A DNA stretch of 64,000 nt from positions 1 to 64,000 of the forward strand of contig CAVTOR010000032.1 in assembly GCA_963736235.1 (NCBI GenBank), in the 5' to 3' direction. Of the stretch, positions 16,887 to 26,684 are shown piece after piece. The notes beneath the pieces are model-generated. The model searched no databases. It was given only the letters and a program-made list of their open reading frames with translations, and was not told the DNA's origin. Position numbers and translations under genes: made by a program. Within the stretch, counting starts at the first letter, position 1. Every line of letters begins with the position of its first letter. This DNA is from CAVORB01 sp963736235 (GTDB lineage Bacteria; Pseudomonadota; Gammaproteobacteria; Chromatiales; Chromatiaceae).

Positions 16887-17246
16887 ATGAAGCTCGTCTT
16901 CTTCGAAACTCCAGTCTTTACGCGCCTACTGCCTACCTACCTGGACGACGAAAGCTACAGAGCCCTCCAACGCCTGTTGCTGAGCTCGCCGGAGGCCGGC
17001 GATGTCATGCCAGGCACGGGGGGGTTTCGGAAGCTCAGATGGGAGGATCCAAGACGCGGAAAGGGCAAGCGGGGTGGTCTACGGATCATCTAGTACTACC
17101 TTACCGCGGATCGTCAGATCTGGTTCTTTTCGATCGACGGGAAAGATGAAGCTGTGGATCTGAGCCAAGAGGAGAAAAAAGCGTTGAAGAAAGCAATCCA
17201 AGCCGAGTTGGCCCTCAGGAGAAAAAGCGATGACCGAAAAGCGTAG
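16887..17246 (+). pseudogene. RelE/HigB-like toxin, copy 2, disrupted by an internal TAG
   Basis: Same length (360 bases) and frame as copy 1, but codon 69 is TAG (17091-17093) where copy 1 has TAC, and codon 70 is TAC where copy 1 has TTC. The reading after the stop, YYLTADRQIWFFSIDGKDEA, is otherwise well preserved and keeps the overlap with the antitoxin start. The first 68 residues lack the C-terminal strands and the helix carrying the usual active-site residues, so the product should be inactive. The lesion is substitution, not an indel. Confidence 0.85.
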
Positions 17247-17562
17247 CTTGTTCGACGAGCTCATGGACGGCGTCGAGTCCATGGAGCAGCACCGCAAGGG
17301 GAAGATCACACTTCGTTCAATCGAGGCCGACGATCTCCCGCCACTCAAGGTCGACGCCGAATCGATCCGCGACACTCGGGAGCGGATGAATGTGTCGCGG
17401 GCGGTCTTTGCCCGCAGATTGCGAGTATCGACCCGCACGCTGGAGAACTGGGAACAGGGGCGGGCGCGGCCGAACGCGCAAGCCGCAGCCCTGATCTTGA
17501 TGGTACGGAAGTATCCGGACACGCTCGATAGGCTCAGTGGATTGGACAACCGGGCGGCGTGA
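17230..17562 (+). CDS. NadS-like HTH antitoxin (copy 2)
   Basis: A 110-residue protein, intact and nearly identical to the first antitoxin. The HTH segment MNVSRAVFARRLRVSTRTLE and the tail NWEQGRARPNAQA are the same. Differences cluster in the N-terminal half (DDLPPLKVDAES against DDLAPLEIDAEL). With its own toxin dead it is an orphan that could still bind both operators and perhaps neutralise toxin copy 1. Retention of the antitoxin but not the toxin fits an antidote-only state, which is inference. Confidence 0.85.
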   Translation: MTEKRSLFDELMDGVESMEQHRKGKITLRSIEADDLPPLKVDAESIRDTRERMNVSRAVFARRLRVSTRTLENWEQGRARPNAQAAALILMVRKYPDTLDRLSGLDNRAA

Positions 17563-17837
17563 CGAGCAGGTTGCGTTCATGGCTTCCCGAGCCGCCGTTG
17601 GCTTCACGTTATTCGTTACATTCTTCTCCCGCGTGTATCCACACTCGCAAGTACGGTTGTAAGTGATCAACAAAGCACCCGTCTCCCGCAGAACGAGGGA
17701 GCGCTCAAGCATCCGTCGGCCAGGTAATGGTTTCTGACTTTCAGAGACTTACGCGCTTGAAAATGGCGTTAGATCCATGTGCCGCGGGAAGCGCTGTCTT
17801 GATCTGTGTTTACCTTATGCCGCGTGTATGCGCTTGA

Positions 17838-19328
17838 TCAGGGCAGCAGATTCTCGGCGCGGGCGAACTCCCTCTCCAGTCCCTCACGGCGGGCGGCCCC
17901 GTCCGTCAGGCTGAAGATCCAGATGGCCAGCAGGGACAGCAGGAATCCCGGGACGATCTCGTAGAGATCGAACAGGCCGCCTTCGAGCTGCTTCCACACC
18001 ACGACCGTGACCCCACCGGTCAAGACCCCGGCGAGCGCTCCGCGCCGCGTCATGCGCGGCCAGTACAGCGACAGGATCAGAGCCGGGCCGAATGCGGCAC
18101 CGAAGCCGGCCCAGGCGTAGCTGACGAGATCGAGAATCAGCGTGTCCGGGTCCATGGCGAGCAGAAAGGCGAGCCCGGAGAGCACCACGACGGAGGCGCG
18201 CCCGACGGCCACCAACTCGCGCGGCCCCGCTGCGCGTCGCAGCACGGTGCGGTAGAAGTCCTCGGTGAAGGCGGATGAAGACACCAGCAGCTGGGAGTCG
18301 GCGGTACTCATGATTGCGGCCAGTATCGCCGCCAGACAGATCCCGGCGATCACCGGATGAAAGAGCAGACCCACGAGCTGGATGAAGACCTTTTCGCGAT
18401 CGCCTCCTGCGAGCGGCGGATCGAGAATCAGGATCCCGGCGAGTCCCGAGAGCATGGCGCCGACGAGGGTGATCGCCACCCAGGAAACGGCGATGCGCCG
18501 CGCGCCCGTCACTTCCGCCGGGGAGCGGATGGCCTGGAATCTCGCCAGGATGTGCGGTTGGCCGAAGTAACCGAGCCCCCAGGCGGCGAGAGAGATGATG
18601 CCAACGATGCCCAGGGCCTGGCCGTCGGCCCCGGTGAAGAGGGTCAGCAGGTTGGGGTCGATCGATTCGATGCGAGCCAATCCGACGCCAAGGCCACCCG
18701 CTTGCGAGAATGCCGCGATGGGCGCGGCCACCAGGGCGACCGCCATCAGCAGACCTTGGATGACATCGGTCCAGGAGACGGCCAGAAAGCCGCCCACGGC
18801 GGTGTAGATCAGGATTGCCAGCGCTCCCGCGGCGACCGCCCAAAGGTAGGGCAGGCCGAAGACGGACGCGAACAGCTTGCCGCCAGCGGCGAGTCCGGAG
18901 CCGGTGTAGATAAGGAAAAAGAGCAGAATAAAGAAGGCGCAGATGCCGCGCAGCCATCCGCTGTCGTCGCCGAAGCGGTTGGCGAAGTATTCCGGCAGGG
19001 TGAGGGAGTCGCCGTAGGCCTCGCTGAACACCCGCAGCCGCACCGCCAGCAGGCGCCAGTTGAACCAGGTGCCGGCGAGCAGGCCACCGGCCAGCCAGAC
19101 GGATTCCAGTCCCGACGCGTAGGCGAAACCCGGCAGCCCGAGCAGCAGCCAGCCACTCATGTCGGAGGCGCTGGCGCTGAGCGCCGCCACGCCGCCGCCA
19201 AGGCGGCGCCCGCCGAGGATGAAGTCCGAGAGATCGGCGGTCTGGCGATAGGCGTACCAACCGATGAAGAGCACGACGGCGAAGTAGGCGCCAAAGGTCA
19301 GGGCGATTGTCAGGTCGTCTTGCGCCAA
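17838..19328 (-). CDS. putP: sodium/proline symporter family protein
   Basis: About 496 residues with some 13 hydrophobic segments, of the sodium:solute symporter family. ALSASASDMSGWLLLGLPG and the EYFANRFGDDSGWLR segment are PutP hallmarks (sodium site in the first, family loop in the second), followed by ILAAIMSTADSQLLVSSS. It imports proline, or a related solute, with sodium through the inner membrane. The frame is open up to a GTG at 19373, but TTG 19328 has GGAGG eight bases upstream and places the first helix as in PutP, so I choose that. Substrate by family only. Confidence 0.85.
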   Translation of the reverse strand: MAQDDLTIALTFGAYFAVVLFIGWYAYRQTADLSDFILGGRRLGGGVAALSASASDMSGWLLLGLPGFAYASGLESVWLAGGLLAGTWFNWRLLAVRLRVFSEAYGDSLTLPEYFANRFGDDSGWLRGICAFFILLFFLIYTGSGLAAGGKLFASVFGLPYLWAVAAGALAILIYTAVGGFLAVSWTDVIQGLLMAVALVAAPIAAFSQAGGLGVGLARIESIDPNLLTLFTGADGQALGIVGIISLAAWGLGYFGQPHILARFQAIRSPAEVTGARRIAVSWVAITLVGAMLSGLAGILILDPPLAGGDREKVFIQLVGLLFHPVIAGICLAAILAAIMSTADSQLLVSSSAFTEDFYRTVLRRAAGPRELVAVGRASVVVLSGLAFLLAMDPDTLILDLVSYAWAGFGAAFGPALILSLYWPRMTRRGALAGVLTGGVTVVVWKQLEGGLFDLYEIVPGFLLSLLAIWIFSLTDGAARREGLEREFARAENLLP

Positions 19329-19432
19329 GGTCTCGCCTCCGGGGTTAGGAGATCGCGCGGGTTGTTTGGCCACGCCAAGGCCGGTAGTTTAGTTGCCTCT
19401 CGTACGGGCATCCAGGTGGCGGAGAACAGCGA

Positions 19433-19999
19433 ATGGCGGAAAGCAGGCTCAAGGGGCGCCGGCAAGTCTTTCTGGGCAAGGTCATCGACGTCGGGGTAGA
19501 GGAGGTCGAGCTCCCCAACGGTCAGCTGGTCGAGCTCGAGATCATCCGCCATCCGGGCGGTGCCGCGGCGGTTGCCTTGGACGGGGACGGTCGGGTCTGC
19601 CTCCTGCGGCAGTACCGACATGCCGGAGGCGGCTGGCTCTGGGAGCTCCCCGCCGGCAAGATTGATCTTGGGGAAGGGCCCTTCGTCACGGCCCGCCGGG
19701 AACTGGAAGAGGAGGCCGGCGTGGTCGCGGAGGACTGGACCGACCTCGGCCCAATGATTAGCTCACCAGGGGTGTTCACCGAGGTCATTCATCTCTACCT
19801 TGCCCGCGGGCTGCAACAAGCCGGCCATGAGCACGAGCGGGATGAGGTCATCGAGATCCACTGGCTCCCCCTGACGCAGGTTCTCGACTGGTGTGTCGAT
19901 GGCACCATACAGGATGCCAAAACCTTGATCGGACTGTTCCGCGCCAACGCGCTGCTCGGCGGGCGCGCGGGACTGGACCTCGAGAGCCCGGGTTGCTGA
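19433..19999 (+). CDS. NUDIX hydrolase, ADP-ribose pyrophosphatase type
   Basis: A 188-residue protein. The NUDIX box is complete: G75-x5-E81-x7-R89-E90-L-x-E93-E94-x-G96-V97. The layout, with a beta-rich N-terminal dimerisation part, VCLLRQYRHAGGGWLWELPAG before the box and DAKTLIGLF at the end, is that of ADP-ribose/ADP-sugar pyrophosphatases (NudF-like). GGAG lies ten bases before the ATG. It is divergent from the symporter and 52 bases before the amidotransferase gene. Confidence 0.85.
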   Translation: MAESRLKGRRQVFLGKVIDVGVEEVELPNGQLVELEIIRHPGGAAAVALDGDGRVCLLRQYRHAGGGWLWELPAGKIDLGEGPFVTARRELEEEAGVVAEDWTDLGPMISSPGVFTEVIHLYLARGLQQAGHEHERDEVIEIHWLPLTQVLDWCVDGTIQDAKTLIGLFRANALLGGRAGLDLESPGC

Positions 20000-20051
20000 G
20001 TCCCACCGGCAGCGAACAAGAGCCAGGAGAACCTACGCGAGGCTATCGACC

Positions 20052-20744
20052 ATGCGAATCCTCTGTCTGCAGCATGTTCCTTTCGAAGGCCCCGCCGCGA
20101 TCGCCGATTGGGCTGCCGCCAACGGTCATTCGCTGACCGTTCTGCCGCTCTACGAGAAGGCTGCATTGCCGGGTCAATCGGACTACGATCGGCTCGTCGT
20201 CATGGGGGGTCCGATGGGCGTGCAGGATGTCGACGCGCATCCCTGGCTAAGGGACGAGAAGCGGTTCATTGGAGCCGCCGTCGATAGTGGTAAGGCCGTC
20301 ATCGGCGTCTGTCTGGGTGCCCAGCTCATCGCCGAGGCGCTTGGGGCCCGTGTTTATCGCAACCACCGGAAGGAGATCGGCTGGTATCCGATCGCGCTGA
20401 CCGACGCCGGTCGGCGCTCGGACGCCCTCGGTTTCCTGCCGGAGCGCCTCGAGGTGTTTCATTGGCATGGGGACACCTTCGACTTGCCGCCGGGTTCGGT
20501 CCATCTCGCCTCCAGCGAGGCCTGTGAAAACCAGGCTTTCCTGCATCGGGGCAGGGTGCTCGGGCTTCAATTCCACCTGGAGTCCACGCCCGGAAGCGTA
20601 AGGGATATTGTCGACAACTGCGGCGATGAGATCGAGGAGGCGCCTTACGTTCAGAGCGCCGAGCGAATGCTGGCCGCCGGCAACGCTGATTACCAGCGCA
20701 TCAATCAGGCCCTGTACGGCGTTCTGGACCGCCTGCCCGCATAG
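20052..20744 (+). CDS. class I glutamine amidotransferase (GMP synthase-like domain)
   Basis: A 230-residue single-domain protein. LVVMGGPMGVQD, GVCLGAQLIAEALGA with nucleophile C87, and LGLQFHLEST with H175 and E177 give the full class I triad. These stand-alone proteins release ammonia from glutamine, or act on gamma-glutamyl compounds, for an unidentified partner. It probably shares a transcript with the NUDIX gene. The acceptor reaction cannot be read from the sequence. Confidence 0.85.
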   Translation: MRILCLQHVPFEGPAAIADWAAANGHSLTVLPLYEKAALPGQSDYDRLVVMGGPMGVQDVDAHPWLRDEKRFIGAAVDSGKAVIGVCLGAQLIAEALGARVYRNHRKEIGWYPIALTDAGRRSDALGFLPERLEVFHWHGDTFDLPPGSVHLASSEACENQAFLHRGRVLGLQFHLESTPGSVRDIVDNCGDEIEEAPYVQSAERMLAAGNADYQRINQALYGVLDRLPA

Positions 20745-20861
20745 CTGCTTCAATGCGTCTGCTTCGTTGTCGAGGTCAACCTCTGGCAGCAGTGGCGGTG
20801 ACGTACTCCTTCGGTGACGATTGGAGTCCCGGGCCACCGGCCTGACCGCACTCGCCGAAAC

Positions 20862-20890
20862 GTGACAAACACCTGGGTCGCCAATATACT
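20862..20890 (+). promoter_or_regulatory. sigma-70 promoter for the tRNA genes
   Basis: GTGACA (20862-20867), 17-base spacer, TATACT (20885-20890), then a GC-rich discriminator (GCGCCC) about 11 bases before the first tRNA. A GC-rich discriminator is typical of stable-RNA promoters under stringent control. Confidence 0.65.
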
Positions 20891-20901
20891 TTGCGCCCTT
20901 A

Positions 20902-20975
20902 GGCTGAGTGGCAGAGTGGTTATGCAGCGGCCTGCAAAGCCGTGTACCTCGGTTCGATTCCGGGCTCAGCCTCCA
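20902..20975 (+). tRNA. tRNA-Cys(GCA)
   Basis: The 74-base cloverleaf runs from GGCTGAG to CTCAGCC, T and encoded CCA. The anticodon loop is CTGCAAA with anticodon GCA and the T-loop is TTCGATT. All four stems pair. Confidence 0.95.
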
Positions 20976-21055
20976 TTTCTTCCTCCGTGGTTCGTCCCGC
21001 CTGACCGGTAAGCGGTATCCGTCATCTTCATGGCGATACGCCGTCCAACACGCCC

Positions 21056-21141
21056 GCCCGGGTGGCGAAATCGGTAGACGCAAGGGACTTAAAATCCCTC
21101 GGCCTTTGGCCATGCGGGTTCGAGTCCCGCCCCGGGCACCA
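21056..21141 (+). tRNA. tRNA-Leu(TAA)
   Basis: An 86-base tRNA with a long variable arm: acceptor GCCCGGG with CCCGGGC, anticodon stem GGGA/TCCC with anticodon TAA, variable arm around CGGCCTTTGGCCATG, and encoded CCA. It resembles the E. coli leuZ type and follows tRNA-Cys by 80 bases, as in other gammaproteobacteria. Confidence 0.95.
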
Positions 21142-21518
21142 ACAAGCACAATCAGCCTGGATTTCGAGCCAGAGCGTCCCCTCCCTAGGGGGAATCCTGG
21201 GGGAAACTCCGTTGTCACAACTGACTGCACTTCGGCACAGGCAAGAAAAGCCCGCCGAAGTGGACATGGCCCCCTGAAAAGCGGCAAATCACGACGGCAC
21301 CCAAGCAGGGATAGGCGACGCTTTCGTTACCGATCGCTCCGCGCGGGGAGACAACCTTGACAGTGGGCACGTATTTTCCCTCGCGCGCGGTCGCCGGTAT
21401 CACGCGGTCCGCTGACATCGAACGGTAATAAATGCGTGCCATCGTTTGCAGGATATTTTCGCCACGAAAAAGGCGCTGTTCTGGCGCCAAACAGTATAGT
21501 TTCAGGAGGACGTGAAGG
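21142..21518 (+). other. leader region of the PFOR operon
   Basis: About 380 bases without a gene between tRNA-Leu and the oxidoreductase. A small hairpin GGCGC-loop-GCGCC (21472-21488) precedes a strong ribosome-binding site AGGAGG about ten bases before the ATG. No clear -35/-10 pair was identified. Confidence 0.45.
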
Positions 21519-24500
21519 ATGACGATGCAGCAGTTGCAACCGATTGATGCAGAGAGCGAATCGGTCGATACGCCGGGACCCGCGCTCGTTTCCCTGGATG
21601 CATCCGACGACGCCGCACCGCGCGGCGATTTCAAGTACCCCGGCATCGAGACCGTGATCCACGGCAACGGGGCGGTGGCTCATGTCATGGGGCACGTGTG
21701 CGGTGGGGTCATTGGCTACCCGATCACGCCGTCCACCGAGATCTCGGAGCTGTTCGAGGCCTTTCGCGCGCGGGGTGGCTGCAACGTCTGGGGCAAGCAT
21801 CCCTTCTTCTTCGAGCCCGAGGGAGAACATTCGGCCCAGAGCGGCGCCATGGGGGCGGCGTTGACGGGCGGCAAGTACATCTCCAACGCCTCGTCGAGCC
21901 AGGGAATCCTCTACGGGCTGGAATCCCACTACGTGACCGTGGGGAAAAAGATCGGCGGCTTTGTGCTGCAGATCGCCGCGCGCGTCGTCTCCAAGCACTC
22001 CCTGAACGTCATGGCGGGGCACGACGACGTGTACGCGCTGCTGCCCTCGGGTTACACGGTCCTATTTGGCAGCAATCCCCAGGAGGCCGCCGATCTGGCC
22101 GCGATTGCCTACCGGGTCAGCGCTTTGTCGCTGATCCCGGTAGCCAATGCAATGGACGGTTTCGCGACCAGTCACATGCAGAGCGAGGCCCGCCTGCCGG
22201 AGCCCGAGCTGCTGAACGAGTTCCTGGGCGATCCGGCGGGCAGGATCAAGGCGCCGACGGTGGCCCAGGAGATGCTGCACGGCGCCAAGGGTCGGGTCTG
22301 CCAGCTGGAGCAGTACCTGGTCCGGCATCAAGGGGATATCGTGTCCGGCGATCTGGAGGCGCTGCGGGCATTTGTCGACGCCCGCGGTGATGAAATCGAA
22401 GGGGACAATGCGGGCGCCATGATCCCACAGACCCTGCACTGGATACCCGACGAGCTGCGCGGGCAATGGCGCCGCCAGTGGCTCAATGCCCACGAACGAG
22501 GGACCCGCCAGCTGGTGCCCGCGCTGGTCGACGTCAACAACCCCGGTCTCACCGGTGGGGTGCAGAATCAGCCGGATTTCCAGGCCGGTTCCGTCGATCA
22601 CAAGACGCACTTCGCCAACGAGGTGCCGCGCTTCGTCAGGCAGGCGATGGTGGAATACGGAGCATTCACCGGGCGCTTCTATTCGCCGGTAAGGAGCTTC
22701 CTGGCCGACGACGCCGATCACGTCATCGTTGGCCTGGGCTCCGTGACGGACGACGCCGAGGCGGTGGCCTCCTACCTGCGGGGACAGGGGAAAAAGGTAG
22801 GCGTCGTCTCCATCAAGCTGTTGCAGCCCTTCCCGGAGGGAGACGTCGTCGCGGCCCTGGCCGGGAAGAAGGCGGTGACCGTGCTGGAGCGCTCGGACGT
22901 CACCGCCCTGACCAACCTGGTCACCCAGGCCCTGTTCAAGGCACGAGAGAATGGCGATCTGATCCGCCACCAGGGAATCCCACCGATCAACAGCCTGCCC
23001 AAGATCAGCACTGGCATCTTCGGTCTGGGCGCCCATGATCTGCAGCCCCGTCACCTGATTGCTGCCTTCAAGAACATGGACAGCGCGCTCAACGTGCCAT
23101 TCTTCTACCTGGGCTCCCAGTTCTTCGCGAAGGACCCGTCGCCACGGGTCGCCGAGCTGCAGGACAGGCTGCGGGCGGCCTACCCGGAGACGGAGTTCAT
23201 GGCGTTCGAGACGGAAGAAAACCCGAGCCTCCTGCCGCCCGGAGCCTTCCGGCTGCGGTTCCATTCGGTTGGCGGTTACGGCACCATCGCCACGGGTAAA
23301 CTCCTCACCGACATCTTGGCGGGATTGCTCGGCATGCATTCCAAGTCGGCCCCCAAGTACGGCTCCGAGAAGAGTGGCGCCCCGACGAACTTCTACATTT
23401 CCCTGAGCCCCGAGCCGATCAAGATCACGAACGCCGAGCTCGAGGACGTCGAGATCGTCGTCTCTCCGGATCACAAGGTGTTCAGTCACACCAGCGCCCT
23501 GCGCGGCTTGGCGGAAGATGGCACCCTGATCATGCAGTCGCACCACACCCCGATCGAGGTGTGGAAAGAGTTGCCGGCCCACGCCCGACGGACCATTCGG
23601 GACCGAAGAATCAAGCTCTACATCGTCGATGCCTTCGGCGTGGCCAAGAAGCACGCGCCCGCCCCGGACCTGGAGATCCGGATGATGGGCATCGCCTTCA
23701 TCGGCGCCGTTTGCGGCCACGTGGACCGGATCGCCGCGGATGCCCCTATCGATACGCTCTTGGACAAGGTGCGCCGCCAGGTCACCAAGAAGTTCGGGGC
23801 CAAGGGCGACGCGGTGGTCGAGAGCAACATGGCCGTCATCCGAGAAGGGCTGGAGGCCACGCGGCGGGTCGACTACCGCGATCCGGCCTTCGCCGAGGCG
23901 GAGCGGCTCGCGGCGGTGGATGGCGGCCCCGGCGTGGCGGTCTCCGCCGCCATGGTGAAGTCGGCCTGCGGCGCACCAACCTGCGGGGTCTTCGAGCGGG
24001 AGTACTACAACGAGGTTTTGGCGGATCGTTTCTCGGACGGCACCATTGCCGAGGCCCCGGTCCTTCCAGGCACGGGGCTCTTCATGCCAGTGGCGAGCGC
24101 CGCCTGGAGAGACAAGGGCCTGTTCCGGCTTACGGTGCCGGAGTACACGGCGCACCTGTGCACCGGCTGCATGGAATGCGCCATGGTCTGTCCGGATGCG
24201 GCCATCCCGAACACGGTGCACGAGATCCACGACCTGCTGCTCGGCGCCATCTCCAGGCTTGACGTGACCGCGCAGCAAAAGACGCTCATGTCGAGCTATG
24301 TCTTCCCGCTGACCAAGACGATTCGCGACGCCTACCGCAGGCTGCCGAGCAAGGACCCCAAGCCCCTGCACGAGATCGCCGCGGAGGCCGTCGCGGACAT
24401 CGACACGGAAAACGCATCCCTGCGGCGCGGCTTCGAGAAGATGCTCGAGGGCCTGACCCTCTATCCGGTGGCCAAGACGCGGCCCTTCTTCGATGCCATG

Positions 24501-26636
24501 GAGGGGAAGGTCCCGGGTACCGGCGGCCTCTACTCGGTCAATATCGATCCCTGGAAGTGCAGCGGCTGCCTGGAGTGCGTCGATGTCTGCGGACCCGGGG
24601 CGCTCAGCGCCCGGCGCCAGAGCTCCCAGGTCCTGCGCGAGCTGCAGACCCGTTTCGAGGCCCTGAGCCGCTTGCCGAACACCGCCGCGCGTTTCCATGA
24701 GAACGCGGTCAGCCCCGGCGGCGACACCAAGCGCCTGATCCTGGACCACGACAACTACTATGCCATGACCGGCGGTCACGGTGCCTGCCGAGGCTGTGGC
24801 GAGGTGACCGCGATTCGCCTGCTCACCGCCGCCAACCGGGCCATCCACCAGAAAAAACGCAGGGACCACATTCGCGAGCTGGAGGGCCTGATCGACGGCC
24901 TCAACGACAAGATGGGCAGGGTGAAGCACGACGACCACGACCCGGACCGGCTACAGCGCATGCGGGAGACGGTCGAGACCCTGGAGCGGCGCCTGTACCA
25001 GTTCGAGGGGGGACCCACGGGGAACGGCCCGGCGGGCGCGGCCTTCGCCAACGCCACGGGGTGCAGCAGCGTCTATGCCTCGACCTTTCCCTACAACCCC
25101 TACACGGATCCCTGGGTGAACAGCCTGTTTCAGGATGCCGCACCCCTGGCAAAGGGCATCTTCGAAGGCATCTGCGCCACGGCGGTGGACGACTTCCGCG
25201 CCCTGCGCACCGCCAAGCTGGACCTGGAGGATCACTACAACCCGGAGATCCACGACCGGTTCTTCCGCTACTTCCACTGGAGCCAGTTCTCCGAGGAGGA
25301 GCGAGCCCTGCTGCCTGCCGTCATCAGCATGGGCGGGGACGGCGCGACCTACGATATCGGCTTCGGCGCCCTGTCGCGGCTGCTGGTCACCGACACCCCG
25401 ATCAAGGTGGTGGTGCTCAACACGGGCGCCTACTCCAACACCGGCGGTCAGACGTCCACGGCGAGCTTCACGGCCCAGGACTCGGACTTGACCCGCTTCG
25501 GCGTCGCGCACATCGGCAAGCAGGAGGACCGCAAGGAGCTGGGGCTGATCGCCGCCTTCCACCCGCGGGTATTGGTAATCCAGACCAACGCCGCCCTGCA
25601 GGGGCACTTCATGAAGAACGTCATGGAGTTCCTGACCTACAACGAGTCACCGGCGGTGCTCGACACCTACACCACCTGTCAGTCCGAGCACGGCATCGCG
25701 GACGATGCGGGCAGCCGCCGCGCCCGTCTGGCGGTAGACAGCCGGATGAGCCCGGTCTTCGTGCACGACCCGAGGCGAGGCGACACCCTGGCCGAGCGTT
25801 TCACGCTCGAGGGCAACCCCGACATCGGCAAGGACTGGGTCATGACGACCCTGGAGTACGTGGATTCCCAGGGTAATCCCCAGCTCAAGGAGATCCCCTT
25901 CACGCCAGCGGACTTCGCGGTGGACGAAGGACGCTTCCAGAAGCATTTCCATCCGGTGAACGGTGAAGGGCAACCGGTGCCGGTGCACGAGTACATCGAC
26001 CTTACCCCGGAGGCGCGTCACGGCAAGGTTCCCTTCATCTGGTCCGCGGACGAGGACAAGCGGCTGGTCAAGCTGGCGGTCTCCCCGGCCATCATCGACC
26101 TGACCGAGGAGCGGCGCAGGAATTGGCGCATGCTTGAGTATCTGAGCGGGCTGCACGTGGACCGCCTGCAGGCGACCCACCGCCAGGAGCTGGAAACATG
26201 GCAGCAGAGGTGTCAGCAGTCGAACACGGAGCGTGAGCATTCCATCGACTCGATCGCCCGCGGAATGGCCGAGCTCGCCTCTGTGTCCGGCGCCCCGGCC
26301 GTTGCGAACACCGCCACCGTGCCCCTGGCCAGCATCGCTGCGCAGACCAAGTCGCAGGAGATGCCCTCGATTGCGGATGGAGCCGCAACCCAGCCCTTGG
26401 TGGAGATCGCCGCTGGTGACATGCCAAAGTGCACCAACTGCAAGACCTGCTATCAGGATCTCAGCGAGCTGTTTGAGAAGACCAAGATCATGGTTGCGGG
26501 AGAGCCGAAAGAGGTGAGCCGGGTGATCCCCGGCGTGCTCGACAGAATCGAGCTGACGGCGGACCTGATCCATCGCGCATCCCGGGTGGCCGACGACTGC
26601 GATGCGGAGATCATCCGCTTCCACCGGCCGGCCTAA
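21519..26636 (+). CDS. pyruvate:ferredoxin (flavodoxin) oxidoreductase, enlarged 1705-residue form
   Basis: It oxidises a 2-oxoacid, probably pyruvate, with coenzyme A to acyl-CoA and reduced ferredoxin in the cytoplasm. Domains in order: PYR domain (YPITPSTEISELF near 67), domain II (VIVGLGSVTDDAEAV), the gamma domain (FHSVGGYGTIATGKLL onward), a two-cluster ferredoxin domain (C881, C884, C887, C891 and C1014, C1017, C1020, C1024), and the thiamine-diphosphate domain (GGHGACRGCGEVTA, MGGDGATYDIGFGAL, NTGAYSNTGGQTS). Classical NifJ/PFOR has about 1170-1230 residues. The extra length lies in a long insert between the ferredoxin motifs, a coiled-coil-like insert near 1110-1160, and a C-terminal tail with another cysteine motif (C1638, C1641, C1644). 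It forms an operon with the next gene, 48 bases apart. The exact 2-oxoacid is not proven. Confidence 0.88.
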   Translation: MTMQQLQPIDAESESVDTPGPALVSLDASDDAAPRGDFKYPGIETVIHGNGAVAHVMGHVCGGVIGYPITPSTEISELFEAFRARGGCNVWGKHPFFFEPEGEHSAQSGAMGAALTGGKYISNASSSQGILYGLESHYVTVGKKIGGFVLQIAARVVSKHSLNVMAGHDDVYALLPSGYTVLFGSNPQEAADLAAIAYRVSALSLIPVANAMDGFATSHMQSEARLPEPELLNEFLGDPAGRIKAPTVAQEMLHGAKGRVCQLEQYLVRHQGDIVSGDLEALRAFVDARGDEIEGDNAGAMIPQTLHWIPDELRGQWRRQWLNAHERGTRQLVPALVDVNNPGLTGGVQNQPDFQAGSVDHKTHFANEVPRFVRQAMVEYGAFTGRFYSPVRSFLADDADHVIVGLGSVTDDAEAVASYLRGQGKKVGVVSIKLLQPFPEGDVVAALAGKKAVTVLERSDVTALTNLVTQALFKARENGDLIRHQGIPPINSLPKISTGIFGLGAHDLQPRHLIAAFKNMDSALNVPFFYLGSQFFAKDPSPRVAELQDRLRAAYPETEFMAFETEENPSLLPPGAFRLRFHSVGGYGTIATGKLLTDILAGLLGMHSKSAPKYGSEKSGAPTNFYISLSPEPIKITNAELEDVEIVVSPDHKVFSHTSALRGLAEDGTLIMQSHHTPIEVWKELPAHARRTIRDRRIKLYIVDAFGVAKKHAPAPDLEIRMMGIAFIGAVCGHVDRIAADAPIDTLLDKVRRQVTKKFGAKGDAVVESNMAVIREGLEATRRVDYRDPAFAEAERLAAVDGGPGVAVSAAMVKSACGAPTCGVFEREYYNEVLADRFSDGTIAEAPVLPGTGLFMPVASAAWRDKGLFRLTVPEYTAHLCTGCMECAMVCPDAAIPNTVHEIHDLLLGAISRLDVTAQQKTLMSSYVFPLTKTIRDAYRRLPSKDPKPLHEIAAEAVADIDTENASLRRGFEKMLEGLTLYPVAKTRPFFDAMEGKVPGTGGLYSVNIDPWKCSGCLECVDVCGPGALSARRQSSQVLRELQTRFEALSRLPNTAARFHENAVSPGGDTKRLILDHDNYYAMTGGHGACRGCGEVTAIRLLTAANRAIHQKKRRDHIRELEGLIDGLNDKMGRVKHDDHDPDRLQRMRETVETLERRLYQFEGGPTGNGPAGAAFANATGCSSVYASTFPYNPYTDPWVNSLFQDAAPLAKGIFEGICATAVDDFRALRTAKLDLEDHYNPEIHDRFFRYFHWSQFSEEERALLPAVISMGGDGATYDIGFGALSRLLVTDTPIKVVVLNTGAYSNTGGQTSTASFTAQDSDLTRFGVAHIGKQEDRKELGLIAAFHPRVLVIQTNAALQGHFMKNVMEFLTYNESPAVLDTYTTCQSEHGIADDAGSRRARLAVDSRMSPVFVHDPRRGDTLAERFTLEGNPDIGKDWVMTTLEYVDSQGNPQLKEIPFTPADFAVDEGRFQKHFHPVNGEGQPVPVHEYIDLTPEARHGKVPFIWSADEDKRLVKLAVSPAIIDLTEERRRNWRMLEYLSGLHVDRLQATHRQELETWQQRCQQSNTEREHSIDSIARGMAELASVSGAPAVANTATVPLASIAAQTKSQEMPSIADGAATQPLVEIAAGDMPKCTNCKTCYQDLSELFEKTKIMVAGEPKEVSRVIPGVLDRIELTADLIHRASRVADDCDAEIIRFHRPA

Positions 26637-26684
26637 GGTCTTCCGTGCGAGGTTCGAGCCATCTAAGGAAAACGAGGTAGCGCC

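Larger units (their letters stand above)
16840..17662 (+). repeat. long direct repeat, copy 2 (toxin-antitoxin unit)
   Basis: Second copy of the unit at 12946-13765, in the same orientation. It starts at CTTGATCAGCATTCTC and includes the operator, the toxin pseudogene, the intact antitoxin and about 100 bases after it. A short hydrophobic frame (MASRA start; 17579-17662 here, 13685 onward in copy 1) lies at the end of both copies. Confidence 0.85.

Noticed and set aside
22062..24938. A 958-codon open frame on the minus strand across the PFOR gene
   Set aside because: It is wholly antisense to a well supported gene. Long antisense frames are common in high-GC DNA with strong third-position bias, and its translation has no domain.
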